Assembly (NCBI RefSeq): GCF_025215155.1
Contig: NZ_JALHAM010000106.1
From: Dryocola clanedunensis
Lineage (GTDB): Bacteria; Pseudomonadota; Gammaproteobacteria; Enterobacterales; Enterobacteriaceae
Reading direction: 5' to 3' (one strand)
DNA: 64,000 nt
Shown: piece after piece, positions 43,031 through 52,455 of the stretch
How the letters are laid out: the number at the start of each line of letters is the position of its first letter
Position numbering within the stretch: the first letter of the stretch is position 1
Notes under the pieces: generated by a model
What the model was told of the DNA's origin: nothing
Seen by the model: only the letters and a program-made list of their open reading frames with translations
Databases searched by the model: none
Made by a program: the position numbers and the translations under genes

Positions 43031-43069
43031 ATGAAAAAGCCGGGAATATTTATCCCCGGACTTTTTCAT
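43031..43069. terminator. Bidirectional terminator between fimZ and fimF
   Basis: A 9-bp outer stem (ATGAAAAAG with CTTTTTCAT) and a 5-bp GC inner stem, separated by one bulge, give T-runs on both strands. Confidence 0.85.
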
Positions 43070-43093
43070 TGCGGCAAAACGCTGCCTTAATAC

Positions 43094-43621
43094 TTAATAA
43101 TAATTAATCATAAAGGTCGCGTCCGCGTCCGCTTTACCCGGCTGAGGATTGTCCGCCAGCGCGATGTAATTGGCGTAAAACGTTAGCGTCGCGTTCCCCT
43201 GGGCATCCACCGCCACATCCTGGCTGGCCTGCTCCAGCGGTAGCTGGGTTTTATCTTTATCACGCAGCTGAACCGCAACATTCTTCGCGCTACTTGTGCC
43301 ATTAAGCGCCAGCAGCGCCGGGTTACCGCTGGCAGTTTTTCCCGAAAAAGTAATCGATGCTGAACCTGGAGGACAACCGTTAAGCTTCAACGTAAAGGGC
43401 ATGCTTTGGGTAGTGCTGCCCACCGTACTTAACTGTTTGGTAGGCCAGGTTCCCAGCTGCACGGTCTTACTATCGCTCCCGGTTTCCACATAACAGCTGT
43501 AGTCCACCACGTTGCCGCGAAGCTCGATATTAATTTCACCCAGCGAGGAGTCCGCCCCGGCGTTCAGGGAAGCCCCCCCCGCCGCCAGTACCAGCAGGCA
43601 CGCGATTCGTATATCAGTCAT
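43094..43621 (-). CDS. fimF: Minor fimbrial subunit FimF-like
   Basis: A 175-residue pilin-like protein with a signal peptide (about 1-23) and the chaperone-usher fold: two cysteines (SCYVETGSD near residue 42 and NGCPPGS near 82) and a C-terminal beta-zipper ending in a penultimate tyrosine (NYY). It probably caps or links the tip adhesin. It overlaps fimH by 8 bp and is the last gene of the operon. Confidence 0.85.
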   Translation of the reverse strand: MTDIRIACLLVLAAGGASLNAGADSSLGEINIELRGNVVDYSCYVETGSDSKTVQLGTWPTKQLSTVGSTTQSMPFTLKLNGCPPGSASITFSGKTASGNPALLALNGTSSAKNVAVQLRDKDKTQLPLEQASQDVAVDAQGNATLTFYANYIALADNPQPGKADADATFMINYY

Positions 43622-44618
43622 AGTCCACCCGCAGATACCCCCGCGAGGTAAAGGGCCCTTCGGCAGGTTTATTTCCCGTCACGCTTACCGGCCAGGCGCG
43701 AACGCCGACCCGCGCCATGGCCGCATCATCCAGGCGAAAATTAATTTTGCTGCCCAGATTGTTCGGCGTCAGCGGCACGCCGCTGCTGTCGGCAACGATA
43801 AAGCCCAGATCGCTGTTATCAGAGACCATCATATTGCCGGACTGCTTTTCCGCCTCCAGGCGCAGCGTCAGATAAGACTGCGCGTCAACGTTAGTGCACT
43901 TGATGCCGATCGTTTTACTCTGCGGCGTAACCCCCTGCGGGCGATTTCCAGCCCCGGCCTGGCTGAACAACGCCGCGCCAATATCGCCAAAATCGAATTC
44001 AATAACCTGCCCGGCGTTGATCTCGCAGGTCTGCGGCACCTCGACTTTTCCACTGTAGCTGATGGTGTAAACCACCGTGGTCAAAGGATCGGCATTGGTG
44101 GTGGTCACATAAACACGGAACATCGTCTGTTTGGGGATCGGCACCATATTGATGAATTTGCGCGTCACCTTAAGGCGGAAAATCAGGTTGGAGTCGGTAA
44201 CCGGAAAAGGCTTTTGCTTTGGCACATTCGAGTGCGATCCCATCTGGATATAGTTCAGCGGCGGATAGAAAACCCCGGCGTAGCTGTCGGTGATCCGCAT
44301 GCCACCGTTCAGGTAATCATTGATTTTCAGATATTTATAGCCATCCAGCGTTTCCTGAATGGGTAGGTCGGTTACGTAGCTGCGCTTGGTGGTTTTACCG
44401 CTCGTCCCGGCGGGACAGGTGGCGTTTACGCCGACCTGGCCAGATTTTTGCGCGAGCGTGACAATCTGGCCGACATTATTATTGGAACTATTAAACGTCT
44501 CGGAGAGATCGTAGCTGACGTCTTTAGGCACGCCGTCTGAGTTATGGCAAACCGTAGCCCAGGCCGCTGGTGAACAGGCCACCAGCGCCAGGGCTGCAAG
44601 GGAAGTCTTTCGTTTCAT
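43614..44618 (-). CDS. fimH: Tip adhesin FimH-like
   Basis: 334 residues from the ATG at 44618; the longer frame overlaps fimD. Signal peptide at about 1-21 (ending AAWA), an N-terminal lectin-like domain (about 22-180) and a C-terminal pilin domain with its own cysteine pair and terminal RGYLRVDYD. Sequence and gene order follow Salmonella/Enterobacter FimH; mannose specificity is expected but unproven. Confidence 0.87.
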   Translation of the reverse strand: MKRKTSLAALALVACSPAAWATVCHNSDGVPKDVSYDLSETFNSSNNNVGQIVTLAQKSGQVGVNATCPAGTSGKTTKRSYVTDLPIQETLDGYKYLKINDYLNGGMRITDSYAGVFYPPLNYIQMGSHSNVPKQKPFPVTDSNLIFRLKVTRKFINMVPIPKQTMFRVYVTTTNADPLTTVVYTISYSGKVEVPQTCEINAGQVIEFDFGDIGAALFSQAGAGNRPQGVTPQSKTIGIKCTNVDAQSYLTLRLEAEKQSGNMMVSDNSDLGFIVADSSGVPLTPNNLGSKINFRLDDAAMARVGVRAWPVSVTGNKPAEGPFTSRGYLRVDYD

Positions 44619-44637
44619 GTTTAATTTCTTCACCACG

Positions 44638-47208
44638 CTAAGAACAGGTTGCCGTCGCAACCACGACAGCCTGTTTAAGGCTCTCCTTCGGCAACGCGTA
44701 ATGAGCAAGGCAACGCGAACCGTTGCCTTCGCCCCACTGAATAAGCAGCTTCCCTTCCAGCGGCAGGCCGCTCAGGTAAATTTGCCCGTCATCCCCCACC
44801 ATGCTGGTTGCCCCACTGGTTTCTTCGCGCACCACAGAGCCAAACGGCACCGGGCGATCGCCGCGCTTCACGGTAATAATTGCCCGCACGCCGATACGCG
44901 CATTGAAAGCAGCCCGAACCAGCGCGCCTTCGGTAGGCACAACGCTGCTGACGTTGTTGTCGATATCCGTGTGGTTATCCATCGAGTTGGTATCCAGCGC
45001 GATGCGGTTGTAGCGGTACACCGTGGCGTAGGGCATCACGGCGTAGCCTCGCCAGTCCGTTTTCACGCCGGTCTGGTTTTCCACGCTCACCCCCGCGGCA
45101 CCAGGCGCTTTAATCAGAACGTTGGTATCGCCGAGCGGCTGGCTAAAAGTAATGCCATCGGCATGTCCCACCACGCCACCTGCCGCCTGCCAGTTGAACT
45201 CGCGCTGATCGCGGTCGTAGTTGTAGCCCACACCCAGCGTGCCGTAAGTCGCCTGCCAGGTTGCCGTGGCGCTTCCGCTGTAGCCACTTGAATCGCTGTG
45301 GCCCTGGGTCACGTTGTAGCTCAGGTTACGGTCCTCCAGCAGCGTGCCGCCGACGCCCGCCTGCACGGTGCTTTGCCCGTCAGAATTACGGCTGGTCGCG
45401 AAGGTGGCATAGGCACGGTCAATGGCCCGATCCCGCGAATAACCGTTCCCCAACAAGGCGCTGAACGGCACCGAGAGGTTAAACGCCACAATGCGATCCG
45501 TGCCCTCAAGGCCAATGGATTTACTCCAGGAGGTGGAAACGGAATAGCTGATCCCTTTCCAGCCGCTGGCGTAGCCCGCCTGATACCAGGTGTTATCGTC
45601 GTCCGTTCCCCAGTAGGTTTGCTGGCTGCCGGAGACATACAGCGAGCCGTAATCTCCCATCGCCTGGGAGATATTCACCTGAAAACGTCCGCGCTTGCTG
45701 TAGCGCAGGTTGTGGTAGCTCTGCGCGACCGGCACCTTGTTGTGGTTATCGTCGTCAGCCACGCCGTACTCGTAACCTTCAATATTTTTGTAGGCCACCT
45801 CATCGAGCGTATAAAAGCCCTTAGTGGAGTAGCGATAGCCCAGCAGCTGGAAGTTTGTGCCGTAGCCGCTCAGCGATTTGGCATACAGAAAGCGCAGCGA
45901 CTGTCCCTGATGATCGCTGTCGTCTGCCAGGGTGCTGCGGGCATGGGTGATGTCCATAGAGACGGCCCCCCAGTCTCCCAGGTTTTTTCCCAGGCCGAGT
46001 ACCGCCGCGGTATAACGCGCCGCGAGCTGCGTCCCGCCATAGGCGGTATAGCCATTCGGCAGACCGGCAATCAGCGTGCCCTGAGCAAAAAATGGCGTGT
46101 CCTGCTGATCGTTTCCGCTGCGGAAATCCCCGGCAACCAAATCATACTTAAAGCGCCCTTCACGCTGGAGCAGCGGCACGGTGGAGTAAGGAACCGTGTA
46201 GCTTTGCTGGCTACCATCTTTCTCTTCGATGGTGACATCCAGATCGCCGCTGGAGGAGGTCGGGTTCAGATCGCTGATGGCGAATGCCCCCGGGGAGACA
46301 TAGCTCTGATAAATCACATAGCCGTTCTGACGAACGGTGATTTTGGCGTTGGTACGCGCAATACCGCGCACCGTTGGCGCATAGCCTTGCAGGCTGTCGG
46401 GATACATACTGTCTGAAGAATAAAGGCGCGCGCCGCGAAACCCGACGCTGTCGAACACATCGCTGCCGGTGTTGCTGTCGCCCATCACCAGCTCACCTTT
46501 AAGCGGGATGACCGTGCGCTGCACGTAAGTGCTGATGTTCTTCCACGTATTGCTGTGGTAGCCGTCCCCGCTGTTATAACTCCATGCTCCGCTGTTACGC
46601 AGCCGCCAGGCTCCCCAGTTCAGCCCGCTTTGCAGGCTAAGATAGTAGCTGTCGTCATCACTGCTGCGGTTGCCGGTGAACGTGTAATTCACTAACGCCG
46701 CGGGGATGCCCTCATCCCACTGGTCCGGCGGAATATAGCCGCGAGCGCTGTTGTTCAGCGACGCCTGCGGCAGGCTGATATCCAGGCGCAGCTTGTTGAA
46801 ATCAAACGCGGTCGTCGCGCCAGGAATAGCCTCGGGCAGCGAGATACACTCCCCCGGCTGAGCCTTAGCCAACTGCGGATACGCCTGCATATTCAGCCCG
46901 AGCCGTTTCAGCCAGTCGTCGTCAAGGCACGGCGCAAGGCCGCCGTTAGTCGCCTGATCCTCAGACTGCTTACCCGCATCGACAAAACCCAGATCCTCGG
47001 TGGCGATAAACTCATCGTTGCGCCAGATATCCACCCGATAGCTACCCGGCGCCTGATGGCTGCCTTTCTCAAAGCGCGACAAATCCGCCACCGCGCCATC
47101 ATCGTCAGACAAAAAGCGGGGGTTAAAATAGCTTTCGGCGTGTCCTGCCCCAGGGCTGAGCGCGGTGAGAATCATCACCATCAGCGGCGCGAGCGGCTTA
47201 TTAATCAT
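44638..47208 (-). CDS. fimD: Outer-membrane usher FimD
   Basis: The 856-residue protein is a complete usher: signal peptide (about 1-24), N-terminal chaperone-binding domain starting YFNPRFL, the 24-strand barrel with the plug domain, and two C-terminal domains ending in a cysteine pair. It threads subunits through the outer membrane. Long frames on the opposite strand are codon-bias shadows. Confidence 0.96.
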   Translation of the reverse strand: MINKPLAPLMVMILTALSPGAGHAESYFNPRFLSDDDGAVADLSRFEKGSHQAPGSYRVDIWRNDEFIATEDLGFVDAGKQSEDQATNGGLAPCLDDDWLKRLGLNMQAYPQLAKAQPGECISLPEAIPGATTAFDFNKLRLDISLPQASLNNSARGYIPPDQWDEGIPAALVNYTFTGNRSSDDDSYYLSLQSGLNWGAWRLRNSGAWSYNSGDGYHSNTWKNISTYVQRTVIPLKGELVMGDSNTGSDVFDSVGFRGARLYSSDSMYPDSLQGYAPTVRGIARTNAKITVRQNGYVIYQSYVSPGAFAISDLNPTSSSGDLDVTIEEKDGSQQSYTVPYSTVPLLQREGRFKYDLVAGDFRSGNDQQDTPFFAQGTLIAGLPNGYTAYGGTQLAARYTAAVLGLGKNLGDWGAVSMDITHARSTLADDSDHQGQSLRFLYAKSLSGYGTNFQLLGYRYSTKGFYTLDEVAYKNIEGYEYGVADDDNHNKVPVAQSYHNLRYSKRGRFQVNISQAMGDYGSLYVSGSQQTYWGTDDDNTWYQAGYASGWKGISYSVSTSWSKSIGLEGTDRIVAFNLSVPFSALLGNGYSRDRAIDRAYATFATSRNSDGQSTVQAGVGGTLLEDRNLSYNVTQGHSDSSGYSGSATATWQATYGTLGVGYNYDRDQREFNWQAAGGVVGHADGITFSQPLGDTNVLIKAPGAAGVSVENQTGVKTDWRGYAVMPYATVYRYNRIALDTNSMDNHTDIDNNVSSVVPTEGALVRAAFNARIGVRAIITVKRGDRPVPFGSVVREETSGATSMVGDDGQIYLSGLPLEGKLLIQWGEGNGSRCLAHYALPKESLKQAVVVATATCS

Positions 47209-47238
47209 GTTCCGAATATCCCTTACGGCCCGCCAGCA

Positions 47239-47934
47239 TCACTGCATCTGACCCGCTTGCACCGGCGTCACCGCACCGTAATCATTCACGGTCTGGAAGG
47301 TGATTTTGCCCTGCATGCCGGCCGCAACGACAACCTGAGACACGCTTTTTGGCGCAACCATCGTGTTAGGCAGCTTGTCGTTACCGACCTTCAGATTGAC
47401 CGTGGAGACGTAATACGGAGAAGGGTTATGAATGTTCAGATGCCCGCCGCTACGGGTAAAACGCAGCTGTTTCACCGCGTCTTCCGGCTGCATCGGCAGA
47501 TTCTTAGGCCGCACAAACAGCTTGATGCGCGACATGATTGCCAGCTGAAGGACGTTGCGGTTCTCGACGCTATTTTTATCCACCGAAGGAATGGCTTTAA
47601 CATTCATCCAGAAGATGGACTCACGGTCCGTCGGCAGCGGCTGGCCGACATAAATAATACGCAGGGTGTTTTCGCTTTTTGGCTCGCTGACGAACAGCGG
47701 CGGCGTCACGATAAAACTTTTATCTTTTGCGCCGAGATTATTTTCGACCCACGAGTTCACCAGATATCGTTCTGTTTGGTCGCTATTGGTAATAGAAAGG
47801 GAGGTCTGCTTTGCGTCGGCAGGATAGATAACTCGCGTGGCTCCCAGCCCAATTCCCCCGGCGGCCTGAACGGTAAACGAGGAAATAAACCAACCTAATA
47901 ATACGATTGCGCCTGATTTAATTAAATTATTCAT
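47239..47934 (-). CDS. fimC: Periplasmic fimbrial chaperone FimC
   Basis: 231 residues from the ATG at 47934, chosen because a signal peptide starts there (MNNLIKSG..FTVQA); an ATG at 47949 is also possible. PapD-type features include LGATRVIYP at the N-terminus with the conserved Arg, LxIxxRIKLFVRP near residue 135 and the Ile-rich G1 strand region. It donates strands to pilin subunits. It is third in the fim operon. Confidence 0.93.
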   Translation of the reverse strand: MNNLIKSGAIVLLGWFISSFTVQAAGGIGLGATRVIYPADAKQTSLSITNSDQTERYLVNSWVENNLGAKDKSFIVTPPLFVSEPKSENTLRIIYVGQPLPTDRESIFWMNVKAIPSVDKNSVENRNVLQLAIMSRIKLFVRPKNLPMQPEDAVKQLRFTRSGGHLNIHNPSPYYVSTVNLKVGNDKLPNTMVAPKSVSQVVVAAGMQGKITFQTVNDYGAVTPVQAGQMQ

Positions 47935-47973
47935 CACAACAGATACCATCAATTACTTTTGTTAAACGGCGGG

Positions 47974-48519
47974 TCAGGGATACACCAGCGTAAACCAGAC
48001 GTCAGAGTGAAGTTTGCCTGGCTTGACGGTTTCTGAAACCGAGCGATAGCGGGCGGTAAAATGAAAAATCATTTCACGGCTATTTATCGCGGCAAAATAG
48101 TCCGGTGCTGTATTTGGAATAATGAGCTGCTGCTGGCTGTCGAATAAAGCCAGCCCCACGCCTGAACTGGCATCGTTACCATTTGCACTGGTGGCGGCGA
48201 TAAAAACCTGTGGATCTTCAGCTGGCGTCACACCCTGAAAGGCAATGCCAACCTGCCCGGAAACCTCCGCCAGGCAGTCGGTCAGACGGATGGCGAACGG
48301 GACGCTGACGGGCGCATAGCTGCCGACAGCGGGAAACAAAGAGCTACGGTGCTGCCCCATCTGCACGGTCATCTCCTGACTTTCCGCGGCCACAGCGCAG
48401 GCGCCGTTAACCAGCGAGCCACGCATATGCACCTTACCGCCATCGATCACCACCACCCGCTTTGCCAGCACCGGGCCTCCCGCTATCAGCAGCAGGAGGA
48501 AAAGAATTTTCCTTTTCAT
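47974..48519 (-). CDS. fimI: Fimbrial protein FimI
   Basis: 181 residues from the ATG at 48519, with CAGGAGG-like GGAAG upstream; the frame extending to 48585 reaches fimA. Signal peptide about 1-19, two cysteines (GACAV near 40 and LTDCLAE near 80) and a C-terminal tyrosine. FimI-type subunits terminate fimbrial growth or anchor the rod. Second gene of the operon. Confidence 0.85.
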   Translation of the reverse strand: MKRKILFLLLLIAGGPVLAKRVVVIDGGKVHMRGSLVNGACAVAAESQEMTVQMGQHRSSLFPAVGSYAPVSVPFAIRLTDCLAEVSGQVGIAFQGVTPAEDPQVFIAATSANGNDASSGVGLALFDSQQQLIIPNTAPDYFAAINSREMIFHFTARYRSVSETVKPGKLHSDVWFTLVYP

Positions 48520-48587
48520 GCGCGCCTTCCGGATTAACGTGATATCTGCCTCCTCCATGAGGCAAGCCTCATCCCTGAACGGCACGC

Positions 48588-49151
48588 TTACTCGTATTTC
48601 ATCACGAAGGTGGCGTCAGCATTGGCCTGGCCCGCAGTTGCGGTGGCAGCGGTTGCTTTATAACGCGCGGTGAATGGCAGGGTGTTAGCACCGTCATTCA
48701 GCGTCTGGGCGGTAGAGAAAGAGGTCCCGTCCGGTGAAAGCACTTTCGAGGTGCGGTCAAGGATCTGGATACCCACGCCGGAAGCGGTCGTCGCGTTGCC
48801 GCCGGAGTTGAGTGCCAGCAGAGTCGGGTCTGTCGCATCAGTCTGACCGGTGAAAGCAGCAGAAGCGGTAGTCGCCACGGTGCTGTCGCAATCAGTCAGG
48901 ACGATAGTGAAGGGCACCAGAGCAGAGGTGTCACCCACTTTAGCGAAGGACGCAGTGCGGTATTGCCCCATGTGCACGGTCTTATCCGCAGACTCGGTGC
49001 TGACCGCACAAGCAGCGTTGACTAACTCACCTTCGAAGTGAACGCTTCCGCCATTGACGGTCACTGGCGTCGCAGGATCTTCTGCATAAGCAGTGCCGCT
49101 CATCAGAACAATACCGGCAACCAGAGAAGAAGCAATTTTGCTGAATTTCAT
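48588..49151 (-). CDS. fimA: Major type 1 fimbrial subunit FimA
   Basis: The 187-residue pilin has a signal peptide (about 1-23, ending TAYA), the Cys pair (AACAV near 48 and LTDCDS near 88) and a C-terminal VMKYE beta-zipper. It forms the fimbrial rod. AAGGAA precedes the start. It is first of fimAICDHF and is preceded by 388 bp without recombinase genes or an obvious invertible segment. Confidence 0.95.
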   Translation of the reverse strand: MKFSKIASSLVAGIVLMSGTAYAEDPATPVTVNGGSVHFEGELVNAACAVSTESADKTVHMGQYRTASFAKVGDTSALVPFTIVLTDCDSTVATTASAAFTGQTDATDPTLLALNSGGNATTASGVGIQILDRTSKVLSPDGTSFSTAQTLNDGANTLPFTARYKATAATATAGQANADATFVMKYE

Positions 49152-49539
49152 GGAGATTCCTTAAAATATAAATGCACAACGAAACAAGGCATCCCTGTTT
49201 ATTTCGCTTGATTCGATAACGGCTATAAAAGCCCCTGAGGATACTTCTCATTCCTTGAGGAGATATTTAATTTTGTCCATGCCCGATAATCATTATTTCT
49301 TTATCGCTTTTCTGGAGGGCTTAATTTAAAGAATACGCGAGGCAATTAATACGCGATGAATCCTTATGTCCTCTAAGCATTGGCTTAATAAGACCTAAGA
49401 AATGACCCTGACAATGTTGTGGTCCTTCACCTCCACCCGCCGTTCGTGCAGAGTGCGTGAAAAGTTGTCAAAACGTTAAATTCGTCACATTTATGATGCT
49501 AAACTAGCGCGCTTTATTGCTAGCACGCCAGGTGAAGAA
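49152..49539. promoter_or_regulatory. fimA / nepI divergent region (388 bp)
   Basis: No gene is seen. The fimA side is AT-rich. I looked for 9-bp inverted repeats flanking a 300-bp segment, as in E. coli fimS, and found none. A FimZ-controlled promoter is expected. On the nepI side TATGAT (49492-49497) may be a -10. Confidence 0.45.
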
Positions 49540-50718
49540 ATGAGTGAATATATCCAACAGACAGCGGAGCCGGTTGTCCGGCCTAACTGGTCCGCCGTCT
49601 TTGCCGTGGCGTTTTGCGTAGCGTGCCTGATTACCGTTGAGTTTTTACCCGTTAGTCTGCTGACGCCGATGGCGCTGGATCTGGGTATTTCTGAGGGGGT
49701 GGCCGGGCAGTCGGTGACCGTGACGGCGTTTGTCGCCATGTTCGCCAGCTTGTTTGTGACGACCCTCATAGGCAAAGCCGACCGCCGCCACGTCGTCCTG
49801 CTGTTTTCTGCCTTACTCACCCTCTCCTGCCTGCTGGTGTCGTTTGCACAAAACTTCACGCTCTTACTGCTGGGCCGCGCTTGTTTAGGAGTGGCGTTGG
49901 GTGGCTTCTGGGCGATGTCCGCTTCGCTGACCATGCGGCTGGTGCCTGCCCGCACCGTGCCAAAGGCGCTGTCGGTGATTTTTGGCGCGGTTTCTATTGC
50001 GCTGGTCATTGCCGCGCCGCTGGGGAGTTTTCTGGGAGGGATCATCGGCTGGCGTAACGTCTTTAACGGCGCGGCGCTGATGGGCGTGGCGTGCACCATC
50101 TGGGTCTGGAAGGCGCTGCCGTCGCTGCCGGGAGAAGCAGCACACCTGAAACAGAATATGTTTGGCCTGCTGAAACGTCCGGGCGTGCTGGCGGGCATGG
50201 CGGCCATCTTCCTGGCCTTCGCCGGGCAGTTCGCCTTCTTCACCTATATTCGCCCGATCTATATGACGCTGGCCGGCTTTGATGTCGACGGCCTGACGCT
50301 GGTACTGCTGAGCTTCGGCATCGCAAGCTTCGTGGGCACTTCACTTTCTGCGGTGTTCCTCAAGCGCTCGCTAAAATTGGCGCTGACGCTTTGCCCGCTG
50401 ATTCTGGCCCTGAGCGCATTAACGCTGGTGCTGTGGGGAACGGATAAGATTGTCTCCTCCGCCATCGCCATCATCTGGGGCTTTGCGTTTGCCTTAATCC
50501 CGGTAGGCTGGTCAACGTGGATCACCCGTTCGCTGGCCGATCAGGCAGAAAAAGCAGGCTCCATCCAGGTCGCTGTTATTCAGCTGGCCAATACCTGCGG
50601 CGCAGCCGTCGGCGGCTACGCGCTGGATAACCTCGGCCTGCTCTCCCCGCTGATCCTCTCGGGCAGCCTGATGCTGCTCACGGCGGCCCTGGTCGCGGTT
50701 AAGGTGCGGGTAAAGTAG
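49540..50718 (+). CDS. nepI: Purine ribonucleoside efflux pump NepI
   Basis: A 392-residue MFS drug:H+ antiporter-type protein very close to E. coli NepI, with 12 membrane segments, FAVAFCVACLITVEFLP at the first and the ITRSLADQAEKAGSIQVAVI segment near residue 330. NepI exports inosine and guanosine. It is convergent with hipA-like and separated from it by a terminator. Confidence 0.93.
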   Translation: MSEYIQQTAEPVVRPNWSAVFAVAFCVACLITVEFLPVSLLTPMALDLGISEGVAGQSVTVTAFVAMFASLFVTTLIGKADRRHVVLLFSALLTLSCLLVSFAQNFTLLLLGRACLGVALGGFWAMSASLTMRLVPARTVPKALSVIFGAVSIALVIAAPLGSFLGGIIGWRNVFNGAALMGVACTIWVWKALPSLPGEAAHLKQNMFGLLKRPGVLAGMAAIFLAFAGQFAFFTYIRPIYMTLAGFDVDGLTLVLLSFGIASFVGTSLSAVFLKRSLKLALTLCPLILALSALTLVLWGTDKIVSSAIAIIWGFAFALIPVGWSTWITRSLADQAEKAGSIQVAVIQLANTCGAAVGGYALDNLGLLSPLILSGSLMLLTAALVAVKVRVK

Positions 50719-50720
50719 GT

Positions 50721-50757
50721 TTTAAACCTCAAGCGGCGCGGCTGCTTGGGGTTTAAA
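50721..50757. terminator. Bidirectional terminator between nepI and the hipA-like gene
   Basis: A 14-bp stem with one mismatch (50721-50734 with 50744-50757) overlaps the hipA-like stop codon. Confidence 0.75.
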
Positions 50758-51991
50758 CATTAAAAGCCTGCGACATTGCCTCCTGCTCTCCCCGATCGAT
50801 ACCAAGCAGCTGGGCTATCTTTCGCCAGTTGCTGACCGCCGACACAACCTCGTCCTTAATTTTCTGCGCCTCGTTAAGAGTCAGGCCAAAGAAATCGATA
50901 ATTTCTATCGCCAAAGCGTAATCGAGACGGTTATCGCTTTCCGTAATATTCAGGTGTAAGCCGTTAGCCGGTGTGACGGGGTTAATATCGTAGGCAGGAG
51001 AGAGGATCCAGCCGTTATTATGAAATATAAATCCATGATTTCGTAAGTGGTCATCGGTATTCGAGACCGCGATATTAAAAATAATACGACGCCACAGCTG
51101 GGCAAGATCTGCGCGCGTGTTTGCGCCTTTTTCCACGAGGAACTGCGCAAGTTCAAGATAGCTCGCTTCATAATCGCCATCGTAATAGCCAAGCTGCGTC
51201 ATTGCCGACGAAAAGTGCAGTCGGCCTGCTGCTATACGGTCAAAGCGTCGGGTCAAAAACGTATGATGACGATGGCTGAATCTTTCAATTCTGGATTCAG
51301 CCATTTGAACGCCAGCATCGCGCGCCAGCCGATAAGTCAAAAATTCCCATGCTGCCATATCATGATCGTCATACTGGCTGGGAAATTTCGCAATCCAGAG
51401 CTGCTGCTTATCATCGACAATGCTGGCTTTTGGCCTGGCTCCGCCCAGCGATGATCCTGGAGAAATCAGCAGATTTAGCCATTTAAGATAGTCAGGGTCG
51501 CTATTGTCTTTATTAGATTCAACCTGCTGTGCAGCATATTCCAGCTCCCGCAGGGAGGAAAATGGCGGTGCAGCCAGCTGGTTGTTATCATCCATAAAAG
51601 CGCCGTCCGGCTGCGTTTTAAATCTCAGCGCCCCCTGACGATTAACATCGTGAACGCCAAGAAGAAAGTCAATTTCTCCTAGAACCTTTGGCCTGCGATC
51701 TTCCTGACGGGCAATAATTGCCTCCCGCCTTTTCATCAGCAGCCGCCCCCATCTGTCCGGGCAGGAATCCAGGAAAGAACGGAAATTTCGCGAATGAGCG
51801 CTATGCTGTGTCCCCTGATATAACTCCAGATCCGGATCGACTTTTTGCACCCAGCTGGATTTCAGCCAGGCGGTATCATAGCTAAAGCTAAAATGTTCGG
51901 TATTACGGATCGTTTCTGATCGTAATTTACCCACCAGCACGGGTTCAGCCAGTTCAATCCAGTCGGCAAAAACGTAAGTTTCTAAGCTCAT
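50753..51991 (-). CDS. HipA-family serine/threonine kinase, module 1
   Basis: 412 residues from the ATG at 51991, with AAGGA at 6 bp; the ATG two codons earlier touches that site. It has the HipA domains: N-terminal subdomain, glycine-rich loop SSLGGARPKAS near residue 180, catalytic loop SNTDDHLRNHGF near 305 and the metal motif AYDINP near 330. It is a distant relative of E. coli HipA, so the target need not be glutamyl-tRNA synthetase. It pairs with the XRE gene just upstream. Confidence 0.85.
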   Translation of the reverse strand: MSLETYVFADWIELAEPVLVGKLRSETIRNTEHFSFSYDTAWLKSSWVQKVDPDLELYQGTQHSAHSRNFRSFLDSCPDRWGRLLMKRREAIIARQEDRRPKVLGEIDFLLGVHDVNRQGALRFKTQPDGAFMDDNNQLAAPPFSSLRELEYAAQQVESNKDNSDPDYLKWLNLLISPGSSLGGARPKASIVDDKQQLWIAKFPSQYDDHDMAAWEFLTYRLARDAGVQMAESRIERFSHRHHTFLTRRFDRIAAGRLHFSSAMTQLGYYDGDYEASYLELAQFLVEKGANTRADLAQLWRRIIFNIAVSNTDDHLRNHGFIFHNNGWILSPAYDINPVTPANGLHLNITESDNRLDYALAIEIIDFFGLTLNEAQKIKDEVVSAVSNWRKIAQLLGIDRGEQEAMSQAFNV

Positions 51992-52003
51992 CGGCATTCC
52001 TTG

Positions 52004-52321
52004 TCAGCTCAAAAGATCGATATCCTGAAGTTTACGACCCAGCTCGTCATCCCTTGCGACAGTGCTCAGATCCTCCGCCAGGCCTAACACGCCAAGCACC
52101 GCAACATAATGCCCCAATGATACCCCAGGATCGCCCTGTTCGATTTTACGGACAGTCAGCCTGCTTAGCCCGGTACGCTCGGAAAGCATGGTTTGGGTAT
52201 ATTTACGCCTCAGGCGCGCCAGCCTGATATTTTCACCAAGCTGTGAAAGAACTCTTTGATTGCCAGGGAAAACGACGGCGCTGCGCTTTTTCAGGGGTTC
52301 ACTGGCCACTATTCTTACCAT
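52004..52321 (-). CDS. XRE-family antitoxin, HipB-like, module 1
   Basis: A 105-residue protein with a helix-turn-helix at about residues 30-80 (RLRRKYTQTMLSERTGLSRL). It precedes the hipA-like gene by 12 bp. A candidate promoter is TTGGTT-17-TATACT at about 52335-52364 on the minus strand, which would leave a very short leader. A GTG four codons in is another possible start. Confidence 0.82.
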   Translation of the reverse strand: MVRIVASEPLKKRSAVVFPGNQRVLSQLGENIRLARLRRKYTQTMLSERTGLSRLTVRKIEQGDPGVSLGHYVAVLGVLGLAEDLSTVARDDELGRKLQDIDLLS

Positions 52322-52378
52322 TTAACGAAATTTTGATAAGTATAGTGCTCAGCGTGGTTTCAACCAACGATAATTTAT

Positions 52379-52444
52379 CGGATGACGCTGGCGCTTATCC
52401 GACCTGGCTGTTTCGTAGGGGGGATAAGCGCCAGCGTCATCCAC
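52379..52444. repeat. BIME (paired REP elements)
   Basis: Inverted units GGATGACGCTGGCGCTTATC and GATAAGCGCCAGCGTCATCC around TTTCGTAGG lie between tauD and hipB-like module 1; they can form a long stem that may end the tau transcript. Confidence 0.85.
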
Positions 52445-52455
52445 CGGGGTTTCAT

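Noticed and set aside
45298..46416. Long open frame antisense to fimD
   Set aside because: A shadow of the usher gene; no start signal or motif.
49152..49539. Possible fimS-like invertible promoter
   Set aside because: I found no inverted repeats of the right spacing and no fimB/fimE-type recombinase nearby.
52379..52444. Possible CRISPR repeat
   Set aside because: Only paired inverted REP units; no regularly spaced direct repeats or spacers. No CRISPR array was seen anywhere in the window.
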